64,000 bases of DNA from Acidobacteriota bacterium. GTDB lineage: Bacteria; Acidobacteriota; Blastocatellia; Pyrinomonadales; Pyrinomonadaceae. This document shows positions 16,959 through 24,968 of this stretch, one piece after another; the first letter of the stretch is position 1, and every line of letters starts with the position of its first letter. The translations under genes were made by a program, and so were the position numbers. Location of the stretch: positions 434,001 through 498,000 of the forward strand of contig JADKEF010000017.1 of NCBI GenBank assembly GCA_016718135.1, in the 5' to 3' direction. The notes beneath the pieces were generated by a model. That model had not been told where the DNA came from, ran no database searches, and saw only the letters and a program-made list of their open reading frames with translations.

Positions 16959-17140
16959 GGGACAGATCTAATAGCGTCGGGAGCATCCCCGACTCAGAAG
17001 GTACGGCGACGGTTTCTGTACCTGAAATGAAAGGAATTGACCTTGGCGTAGATCGGTCTGTTCCTTTCACGGACGCGAGTTTGGTAGCGTTGTTTTCGTC
17101 GGGTGTTACCCGACGCTATTTTATTCGTCCCTTCCGGGAC
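16959..17140. repeat. Multi-hairpin palindromic element with terminal inverted repeats (MITE-like)
   Basis: The ends 16959-16981 and 17109-17131 are inverted copies: GGGAC, then six unrelated bases, then AATAGCGTCGGG. Inside lie tandem stem-loops: GTCGGG/CCCGAC (16976-16993), GGTAC/GTACC (17000-17022), GAAAGGAA/TTCCTTTC extended by GACC/GGTC (17029-17068), CGTCGGG/CCCGACG (17097-17115), and GTCCC/GGGAC (17127-17140). No coding frame fits. It ends about 30 bases before the start of the 1914-residue gene. It may be a nonautonomous element or a structured leader. Confidence 0.65.
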
Positions 17141-17173
17141 TGAAATTGGCGGTTTTGAAGGGAGAAGGATTAA

Positions 17174-20100
17174 ATGGCAAGCGAGAAGCGGGTAAGGCGG
17201 ATGGCGGGATCGATCAAGGTGAATGTGCGGATGCTCTTGGGCATCATGCTCGTGCTAGGGGTGGTATTGGGACTGTCATTTTGGCGTTCGGGGCAAGTCG
17301 ATGCGAAGAATGAGTCCAATCCCAGGACGGGGTTTAGAGCATTGCCATTGGCTGAGGTAGCTTCGCCTGAAAGTCTTGACGACAGCCCGGAAGCAACGGT
17401 CGTGATCTCGGGCAATGGTGCGCCGATCACTATCAATGACAATGCGGCCGCGTCGCTTTATCCCTCGGTGGCTACGGTCAGCGGCGTCAATCAATCGATC
17501 ACTCGTGTCCGTGTGCAGTTGAATAACTTTACTCATACGTTTCCCGACGATGTCGATGTCATCCTCGAGGGGCCGCAGGGTCAGAAGGCGATTGTCATGT
17601 CCGATGCCGGAGGTGGCGCCGATGTCTCGAATCTCCAGTTGACCTTTGATTCGGTCGCTCCGCTCTCGGCGATCTTGCCGGATGAAGGAGTAACAACGGC
17701 GGGAACGTTCCGTGCCGTCAACTATGGAAATGGGGCTGGCATTTTCACCGACACATTCCCTGCTCCGTTTCCTGCTCCCAATACATTGACCGAAGCCCCC
17801 GCCGATCTGAGCGTGTTTCACCAGACAAACCCGAACGGCCAGTGGAAGCTCTACGTCGTCGATGATGCCGGACAAGATTCGGGCTCGATCTCGGGCGGCT
17901 GGACGCTGTTTGTGACCGTGCCGGCGATCTTTACCGTCAATTCAACCAACGACCCCGGCAACGGCGTTTGCGACGCATCCGAATGCACACTTCGCGAAGC
18001 GATCACGTCGGCGATTAACGCCACCGGCAACAGCGATCAGATCAGTTTCGATCCCAGCTTTAACTCGCCAAAGACCATCGAACTGCTCACACCTCTCCCG
18101 GATATCACCGAAAGCATGGCCATCGCCGGGCCGGGTGCAAATCTGCTGACCGTCCGGCGCTCGTTAACGGCGGCAACCAACTTTCGCATCTTCACAATCG
18201 TAGGCGGAATAGCAAACGGGGTCGCTATCAGCGGGATGCACCTTACAGGCGGTCGGGCGACCGGTGACTTTGGTGGCGGCATTTACAGCCAAAGCAAGCT
18301 TGCGCTGAACAATCTTTACGTAGCAGGCAACTCGGGGGCTGACGGCGGAGCGGTATCACTGGTATTCTCCGACGGAGTTTTCGCAGGCTGTACTTTTAGC
18401 AACAATATTGTCACGGGGAACGGTGGAGGGATTAACTATTACGGCGACGGTGGGAACACTCTACGTATTGTCAACAGCACGATCAGTGGCAATGACGCAG
18501 GTAGTGGGGGTGGAGGCATCCTCAATCTCAGCGGAGGCGGCAACAGTCGTCTGGAAGTTACGAACAGTACGATCACTAATAATTCATCGATTTTGAATGG
18601 CGGGGGAATTTTTACTGCAGCAAGCGTCGCAGGAGCCAACTCCACCACCACGCTCCGCAATTCGATCGTAGCTCTCAATAGTGGCAATAATCTGGGAACC
18701 CAGGCTGAAGCGAGCTCCACAGCGACCTTCCAGACACTCGGCTTTAGTTTGAGCGACAACTACAACGGCGTGTTCACACCGCTCGGAACGGACATTACCA
18801 GCGCGACACCGCGACTTGCTCCCTTAGCTCTTTACGGCGGGCGAACGCCGACTCACGCTTTGCTCCACGCGAGTCCGGCGATAAATGCAGGCGATGCCTC
18901 AGGTCAGGCGACCGACCAACGCAGCGTGGCTCGCGTGTTTGGCTCAACCGCAGACATCGGCGCAGTCGAGATGCGTCCGCTCGTCGTCCTCAACACCGGA
19001 GCGGCGGGAGCAGACACGTTGCGAGGCGCGATCAGCACCGCCAGTACTAACGGTGCGGAACTCGACGACATTGTCTTCCTCAACACGGTCTTTAACACAC
19101 CACGCACCATCACGTTAGACGGGACAGATCTCCAAATCAACGGCCACATGAACATCATCGGGCCGGCAGCAGATCTCCTTACCATTTCGGGCAACAACGC
19201 CAGCCGAGTCTTCTTTGTGCCATCCGGCATTACAGCCACCTTGAGCGGAATGACGATAACCGGCGGGAATGGGAATAGCGACAACGGCGGCGGCATTATT
19301 AATTTTGGCACTTTGACGGTCTCCGACTCGGTTGTGAGCGGAAACAACGCAAACAACGGCGGTGGTATCGAAGCATCCAGCACTCTCAATCTGATTCGGA
19401 GCACGATCAACAACAATGTTGCGAATTTTCAAGGCGGAGGCGTGAGATTCTTCGACGCAAGTGGATCCATTACAAATTCGACCATTAGCGGGAATACCGC
19501 CAATAGCACGAGTTCCGCTGGCGGTGGTGTCTATGTCGAAAGCGGCATCAATTCTACTGTAGAGGTGACGAACTCGACAATCGTAAATAACATAACGGGT
19601 TCGGCAGCTACGACTGGCGGTATTAGAACCGTGAGTTTCGCTCCCGCCAGCGTAACGACCTTTATTCGGAATTCGATCATCGCGAACAACACGCTCCCCA
19701 ATCTAGCAAGTCAGGCAAATGGAGGTACCGCCGTTGTATCTTCCCGTGGCTTCAATTTAGCGAACGACAACGGCGGCGGCTTCTTGAATTTCACCGGGGA
19801 CCAAATAAACGTCAACCCACTCCTCGGCCCGCTCGCAAATAATGGAGGACCGACGCGGACTCATGCTTTGCTCGGCGGGAGCACGGCTCTCGACCAGGGT
19901 AACAGTTCCGGCTCGACCACAGATCAACGCGGCCTGACCCGCCCGATCGACCTCGCCGTGATCAACAACACCTCCGACGGCTCAGATATCGGTGCATTTG
20001 AGGCTCAAACGGCGCCTGTTGTCGATAATCCGCCGACGGCAACGGCGACCGCTCTAAATGTATTCAATGGCGGCGGATCTTCGTATCCGTTCTCCGTAAC

Positions 20101-22918
20101 CTATTCTGACGACATCGCGATCAACGTCAGCACACTTAACACGGGCGATGTGACGGTCAGTGGTCCCGGAGGCTTTGCAGCAACGCCAACATTCACTAGT
20201 GTTAACAACGGCACTAACGGCACGCCGCGGATCGCATTTTACAGCTTCACGCCCCCAGGCGGCGTCTGGGACACATCGGACAATGGCACGTACACCATAA
20301 ACGTTGCGGCAAGTCAGGTCGCAGATACCGGCGGAAACTTCGTCCCGGCGGGACCGATAGGGTCGTTTAACGTCACGATCGCAACACCGACTCCAACCGC
20401 GACGCCAACAAATACGCCAACTGCAACACCAACGGCGACTCCAACAAATACTCCGACAGCCACCCCGACCGCGACGCCTTCGTCGGGCTGTACGACGAGC
20501 TACACCGGACCCGCAGTCGTGGTTCCCGATAATCTTCCGGCCGGAGTCAATATCACTTTGCCGGTAAGCGGCGTCGGGACGGTGAGCGATCTTAATTTTA
20601 GCTTCGACACGGGCGGTGCCTGCGATGCCACGCTCGGGAACACTAATGCGGCGATGGATCACACGTTTATCGGTGATCTGATATTTAGATTGACGCCGCC
20701 GGATGGCTCGCCGGTTGTGACGTTCCAGGCCCAACGCGGAGGCGACCGAGAGAATATCTGTCTCTCGACGCTCGATGATGAAGGCGGTTTCCCGAATATC
20801 TCGACCTTGACCAGCGTCACAGGTTCGCCGCAGTCGGGCAATTTCTCGCCAGAGACGACCGGCCAGCTTTCGCTGCTCGACGGTGAAAATGCCAACGGCA
20901 ACTGGACGCTAAACGTAAGCGACAACGCCAACATCGACACCGGCTCGATGCGGCGTTTTTCGCTCGTTTTCAACACGGGCGGCACCTGCGGCGGTGCCAC
21001 ACCAACGCCGACGAATACTCCGACCGCCACACCCACAAATACACCAACGGCAACACCAACAAACACACCAACCGCAACACCAACGGCCACGCCAACCAGT
21101 ACGCCAACGGCAACTCCGACGCCGCCCGGCGGATTCATCGTGACAAACCTCAACGATGCCGGTCCGGGCAGCCTGCGCCAGGCTATGCTCGACGCCAACG
21201 CCAACAGCGGTGTGGCCGACACGATCAACTTCCAGGCGGGGTTGACCGGAATTATTAATTTGCTAACGGCCTTGCCCAACATTAATGACAGCGTAACGAT
21301 CACCGGGCCCGGTGCAAATGTTTTGACTGTTCAGCGTGACAGCGCGGCACCAAACTTTCGAATCTTCTTTATCCCGATCGCGTTGGCGAACGGTGTCACG
21401 ATCAGTGGCATTACCATTACGGGCGGACTAGATTCGGGCGGTAACGGCGGCGGAATTCAAAGTTTCAGCAACTTGACCCTGACCAACGTTCACCTTACGG
21501 GCAATCAAGCTGTTTCCGGCGGTGGTGTTAGCCTGATATCCGCCGACGGAGTTTTCACCGGCTGTACATTCAGCGGCAACACCGCCGTTAGTGACGGCGG
21601 AGGGGTTTTCTATAGGGGCAATGGCGGACGCACCTTGCGACTGGTGAATAGCACCATCAGCGGTAATAATAACGGTTCCAATTTTGGTGGTGGCATTTTG
21701 AATGGCAGCACTAGCGGGAACAGCAGACTGGAAGCTGTAAATAGCACTATCAGCGGCAACATTAACGGCCTCATTTTTGGCGGCGGCGGCATTGTCACCT
21801 ACACCCAAGGAGCGGGAACGACTGCCACGACTACGCTTAGCAACACCATCACCTCCAGTAACACCCCGGTAAACCTGGCGACCTTTTCAAACAGCGGAGG
21901 CGGAGCAACGACGTTTCAGTCGCTTGGATTTAACCTGAGCGACAATGGCAACGGATTTCTTACGCAGGGAAGCGACATAACCGCGAACCCGCTCCTTGGC
22001 TCGCTCCAGAACAACGGAGGCACGACACCAACGCACGCTCTGCTCACCGGAAGCCCTGCTCTCGACAAAGGCGACAATACTGGCTCAGGCGTAACGACCG
22101 ATCAACGCGGCTTAGGTTTCGCCAGGACGATCGATCTCGCGGGCATCACAAATACGGGCGACGGCACGGATATCGGTGCATTCGAGGCTCAGACAGCACC
22201 GGGCGGCGGTGGCGGATTTGAGAGCGACGTTGCTCCCCGAGCCCTGAACGGTGACGGAGCCGTCACATCAACGGACGTGGTCCAAATGAGGCGCTTCGCG
22301 GCTACGCTGGATGTGATAAATACTGCGACCAACGAGTATCAGCGAGCCGATACAGCTCCGCGGGCGACTGCCGGAAATGGCTTTCTCGATTCGGGCGACG
22401 TTGTTCAGGCTCGGCGATACGCGGCGACGCTTGACCCGCTTACGGGCGCCGGCGGGCCGACGGCTCCAAATCCAGAGCCGCCGCCTGTATCGATGCTTGA
22501 CGAGGTCTATGCTTACTTCTTCGGACGCGAGATGCGGATCGGAAAGGCGGTTTATGACGGAGATGCCATCAGCTTCGCGGTCGAAATGACAGCGGTCGGT
22601 GACGAAGCCGCTGTCGGCTTCACGCTCGAATACGACGCGGCAACGATGGCGAATCCACGCATCTCGCTCGGAGACGGACTTGCTAGCGATGCTGTTCTGA
22701 CATTGAATACCAACGAAACCGGCAGGATCGGCGTGCTGATCGATTCGGCGACAGCGTTGGCAGGTACGAAAGGAACGAACCGCGTCATTACGGTCACATT
22801 CGACCGCATCGGCGAGAGCAGCGAAACTAAGCTCGGATTTACCGATGCCCTTGCCGCAAAGAGCATGGCTGACGGCAACGGAGATCTGCTCGCTGTCAGA
22901 TGGATCGTAAGCGATTAA
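17174..22918 (+). CDS. Giant secreted protein: P-domains, CSLREAI beta-helices, dockerin-like and cohesin-like C-terminus
   Basis: A 1914-residue exported protein. Order: signal anchor (about 20-38); proprotein-convertase P-like domain (about 75-250); CSLREAI motif (CDASECTLREAI, about 265); right-handed beta-helix blocks with choice-of-anchor-Q endings (NNGGPTRTHALLGGSTALDQG, TDQRGL, DIGAFE); TPTNTPTA linker (1070-1103); second P-like domain (about 1105-1275); second linker (1276-1317); second CSLREAI-like start (NDAGPGSLRQAMLDANA); third helix; dockerin-like pair (NGDGAVTSTDVVQMRRFAA and GNGFLDSGDVVQARRYAA, about 1690-1755); cohesin-like domain (about 1775-1914). A GGAGAAGGA ribosome binding site precedes the ATG. 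Likely a surface adhesin or matrix protein; role inferred. Confidence 0.9.
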   Translation: MASEKRVRRMAGSIKVNVRMLLGIMLVLGVVLGLSFWRSGQVDAKNESNPRTGFRALPLAEVASPESLDDSPEATVVISGNGAPITINDNAAASLYPSVATVSGVNQSITRVRVQLNNFTHTFPDDVDVILEGPQGQKAIVMSDAGGGADVSNLQLTFDSVAPLSAILPDEGVTTAGTFRAVNYGNGAGIFTDTFPAPFPAPNTLTEAPADLSVFHQTNPNGQWKLYVVDDAGQDSGSISGGWTLFVTVPAIFTVNSTNDPGNGVCDASECTLREAITSAINATGNSDQISFDPSFNSPKTIELLTPLPDITESMAIAGPGANLLTVRRSLTAATNFRIFTIVGGIANGVAISGMHLTGGRATGDFGGGIYSQSKLALNNLYVAGNSGADGGAVSLVFSDGVFAGCTFSNNIVTGNGGGINYYGDGGNTLRIVNSTISGNDAGSGGGGILNLSGGGNSRLEVTNSTITNNSSILNGGGIFTAASVAGANSTTTLRNSIVALNSGNNLGTQAEASSTATFQTLGFSLSDNYNGVFTPLGTDITSATPRLAPLALYGGRTPTHALLHASPAINAGDASGQATDQRSVARVFGSTADIGAVEMRPLVVLNTGAAGADTLRGAISTASTNGAELDDIVFLNTVFNTPRTITLDGTDLQINGHMNIIGPAADLLTISGNNASRVFFVPSGITATLSGMTITGGNGNSDNGGGIINFGTLTVSDSVVSGNNANNGGGIEASSTLNLIRSTINNNVANFQGGGVRFFDASGSITNSTISGNTANSTSSAGGGVYVESGINSTVEVTNSTIVNNITGSAATTGGIRTVSFAPASVTTFIRNSIIANNTLPNLASQANGGTAVVSSRGFNLANDNGGGFLNFTGDQINVNPLLGPLANNGGPTRTHALLGGSTALDQGNSSGSTTDQRGLTRPIDLAVINNTSDGSDIGAFEAQTAPVVDNPPTATATALNVFNGGGSSYPFSVTYSDDIAINVSTLNTGDVTVSGPGGFAATPTFTSVNNGTNGTPRIAFYSFTPPGGVWDTSDNGTYTINVAASQVADTGGNFVPAGPIGSFNVTIATPTPTATPTNTPTATPTATPTNTPTATPTATPSSGCTTSYTGPAVVVPDNLPAGVNITLPVSGVGTVSDLNFSFDTGGACDATLGNTNAAMDHTFIGDLIFRLTPPDGSPVVTFQAQRGGDRENICLSTLDDEGGFPNISTLTSVTGSPQSGNFSPETTGQLSLLDGENANGNWTLNVSDNANIDTGSMRRFSLVFNTGGTCGGATPTPTNTPTATPTNTPTATPTNTPTATPTATPTSTPTATPTPPGGFIVTNLNDAGPGSLRQAMLDANANSGVADTINFQAGLTGIINLLTALPNINDSVTITGPGANVLTVQRDSAAPNFRIFFIPIALANGVTISGITITGGLDSGGNGGGIQSFSNLTLTNVHLTGNQAVSGGGVSLISADGVFTGCTFSGNTAVSDGGGVFYRGNGGRTLRLVNSTISGNNNGSNFGGGILNGSTSGNSRLEAVNSTISGNINGLIFGGGGIVTYTQGAGTTATTTLSNTITSSNTPVNLATFSNSGGGATTFQSLGFNLSDNGNGFLTQGSDITANPLLGSLQNNGGTTPTHALLTGSPALDKGDNTGSGVTTDQRGLGFARTIDLAGITNTGDGTDIGAFEAQTAPGGGGGFESDVAPRALNGDGAVTSTDVVQMRRFAATLDVINTATNEYQRADTAPRATAGNGFLDSGDVVQARRYAATLDPLTGAGGPTAPNPEPPPVSMLDEVYAYFFGREMRIGKAVYDGDAISFAVEMTAVGDEAAVGFTLEYDAATMANPRISLGDGLASDAVLTLNTNETGRIGVLIDSATALAGTKGTNRVITVTFDRIGESSETKLGFTDALAAKSMADGNGDLLAVRWIVSD
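20382..20481 (+). repeat. Tandem repeat encoding TPTATPTNTP linker (first)
   Basis: A degenerate 6-base unit (ACN-CCN) repeats in frame and encodes a Thr/Pro/Ala/Asn linker between the last beta-helix and the second P-like domain of the giant protein. Codon variation keeps the copies imperfect. Confidence 0.85.
21000..21122 (+). repeat. Tandem repeat encoding TPTNTPTA linker (second)
   Basis: The same degenerate ACN-CCN repeat encodes a linker of about 40 residues between the second P-like domain and the second CSLREAI segment. Cosine-like periodicity of 12-24 bases is visible (ACGCCGACGAATACTCCGAC). Confidence 0.85.
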
Positions 22919-24798
22919 TTTCGCCGGCTACGGAATGACGGGTCGAGTTGTATCGCTTTATTAAAGTGCTTCTCGGCCTGTTCATTCATTCCGATGTTCT
23001 TAAGCCGGATGCCCAGCATCCAGTGGAAGTACGGGTCGTTCGGCGTCGATTGATCGGCTTGGCGTTCGTAGGCAGCGGCTGCGTCAGGTTTTCCTGTTGG
23101 ACCTGCGGCCCCCGCGAGAAAATTGAACGCCAAGGGCAATCGTGCGTTCCCTCGAACGGTATCGCTCCAAGCCGCCACTGCCTGTTCGCGACGTCCCATT
23201 AGCCAAAGAGACTCGCCACGCTCCTCGCGAGCGGTAATGAGGTCAGGCCGTTCGGCGATCGCTTCTTCAAGAGATGCTATCGCCTCTTCGGGCCGCTTCA
23301 TTCTGTTAAGGATCGCCCCGCGGTAGTACAGACTTAAGGCTCTTCCCTGGCCGGTCTGATGCTTCGATGCAAGGTCAAGCAGCTCGACGGCTCGGGCGTT
23401 GTTGCCGGCAAGATGTTCAAACCAAGCTAGTTTTGGCAGCGCGTCAGCGTTAGTTAAGAGACCAAGGTCGCGGGCTTTTGAAAGATGCTCCTTCCCCGCC
23501 GCGAGATTTAAGCGATCGCTTGGACTCAACCATTGGTCTGCTGTTGTTTGAGCAAGTGCGAGTTCGTCCGGAATCTGAAGATTCTGAAATGCGAGTGCTC
23601 CCGCCCGCTCGTGATAGCGTATCCAACCGCTGTGGGCGTTGACGCCGATCCAGAGCATTGAAAGCAAGCCAAACACAAAACCCGCTCGCCTTATTTTCCC
23701 GCCTGCTTTGAGATTGAATTTATAGAACGAAAGATCTTTCGACCTCACCAACCTTATCAACCGCATTACGAGAAAGGTCGTCACGCCCGCTATTCCGAGA
23801 GCCATCAACATCGGCACGATCTGATAGACATCCCAAACGGCGAAGTAGCTCACCGCAAAAACCAGTAAAGCAACGATCTCCTCCGGCCATGTAAGCGAAT
23901 AATTCTTTCTTACAGCCTTAGCGACACTAGCGAGCGGTTTCCCAAACCCGAAATAGAGAGCGTCGTTAGGGCAGACGCTGACGCAGTCCATGCACTTCAT
24001 GCATCCGCTGTCGACGACCATACCGTACTGCTTGACCTCAGCATGCACGATGACATTTGAGGTGCAGGTCGCGGTGCAGTGGCCGCATTGATTGCACGCG
24101 TCGGTGACAAGAATTCGTCCCGGAGCGACCTTGTCCGCTAGGCTGAAAAACCCTCCGTAAGGGCATCCGTATGTGCAAAACCCCTTCGATCCAAGAAAGT
24201 ACACGGTCATGAAGCCGCATACGAATAGGAAAGGGATCGCGACCCACCATGGCGGAAAAGTTGCCCAAAACTCAGTGGTTACAAGGTGATTTGTGAACTG
24301 TGGGAATAGCGGCTGGCTGGGAGGCTTCGTTAGAGCTCGGGCGAAAGTCGGCCAAACGAACATATACAGGGCAACGATCAGTGGAACAAAAACCAGTAAC
24401 CTCGATCGAAAAGGCCGCGGCGTCAGCCCCATTTTCTTGAGCAGCCACGCGCAGAAGTCCTGCAATGCGAGAACGTGGCATCCCCAACCACAAACGAACC
24501 TCCCAAAGATCAACGTCGCGAGTATCGCCAGGATAAAAAAGATGAATCCGGCATTTACGGCCCCATTTTGTAGCGTGAACATCGCCTCGGACGGCTCGAT
24601 CGGAGTCACCGTCGATCCCGTGATCCGCCACTGAATGATGTGAGCGATCATCGCGAGGTTTAGAGCTATGAGTGCTCCGGCACGCCAACGGCTGGTCCGC
24701 GAATGAGCCATCGCCCCCTTCGCAGTCGACCCCTTGATCACTGGCAGTTCGACAGATCGCCCTTTCTTTTTTTCTCCGCCTTCGCACCCGCTTTTCAT
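22915..24798 (-). CDS. NapH-like 4Fe-4S membrane protein fused to C-terminal TPRs
   Basis: A 627-residue membrane protein. The N-terminal part (about 35-330) has four to five membrane helices and the NapH/NosR/CcoG-type cysteine sites GRFVCGWGCH and FCTYGCPYGG. Two ferredoxin [4Fe-4S] motifs follow: CNQCGHCTATC and CMKCMDCVSVCPNDAL. More membrane segments come next (about 305-345, 370-390), then TPR repeats (about 440-620: LSLYYRGAILNRMKRPEEAIASLEEAI; WMLGIRLKNIGMNEQAEKHFNKAI). It could pass electrons between quinol and periplasm; the partner is not encoded nearby. Its stop codon shares the TTAA palindrome 22915-22918 with the convergent giant gene. Confidence 0.9.
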   Translation of the reverse strand: MKSGCEGGEKKKGRSVELPVIKGSTAKGAMAHSRTSRWRAGALIALNLAMIAHIIQWRITGSTVTPIEPSEAMFTLQNGAVNAGFIFFILAILATLIFGRFVCGWGCHVLALQDFCAWLLKKMGLTPRPFRSRLLVFVPLIVALYMFVWPTFARALTKPPSQPLFPQFTNHLVTTEFWATFPPWWVAIPFLFVCGFMTVYFLGSKGFCTYGCPYGGFFSLADKVAPGRILVTDACNQCGHCTATCTSNVIVHAEVKQYGMVVDSGCMKCMDCVSVCPNDALYFGFGKPLASVAKAVRKNYSLTWPEEIVALLVFAVSYFAVWDVYQIVPMLMALGIAGVTTFLVMRLIRLVRSKDLSFYKFNLKAGGKIRRAGFVFGLLSMLWIGVNAHSGWIRYHERAGALAFQNLQIPDELALAQTTADQWLSPSDRLNLAAGKEHLSKARDLGLLTNADALPKLAWFEHLAGNNARAVELLDLASKHQTGQGRALSLYYRGAILNRMKRPEEAIASLEEAIAERPDLITAREERGESLWLMGRREQAVAAWSDTVRGNARLPLAFNFLAGAAGPTGKPDAAAAYERQADQSTPNDPYFHWMLGIRLKNIGMNEQAEKHFNKAIQLDPSFRSRRN

Positions 24799-24968
24799 AA
24801 TGTATTTTTTTGAGGCTCAGGCAGTTGAAGTGGTAGCCCTTGAGCAGCACTTTAACATTGAAAAACCTACTCAGATAGTGTAAAAGATACTGTTACCTTT
24901 TGCGTAGCGGTTCACACGGAAACTCAAGTTCGATTTGCCAGATTCAAGGGGAAAGGATCGTTAATTTT

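Noticed and set aside
16696..17143. Two plus-strand frames of 80 and 84 residues
   Set aside because: They cross the palindromic element, have unusual composition and no start signals.
20382..21122. Regular repeats that look like a CRISPR array
   Set aside because: They have no unique spacers of constant length and are in frame, encoding Thr/Pro linkers.
20054..21303. Two long minus-strand frames under the giant protein gene
   Set aside because: They arise from repetitive TPTATP and Val/Gly-rich shadows; the plus-strand frame is continuous over 5.7 kb.
24900..24968. TTG start for the secreted protein at 24969
   Set aside because: It would place 23 polar residues before a clear signal peptide.
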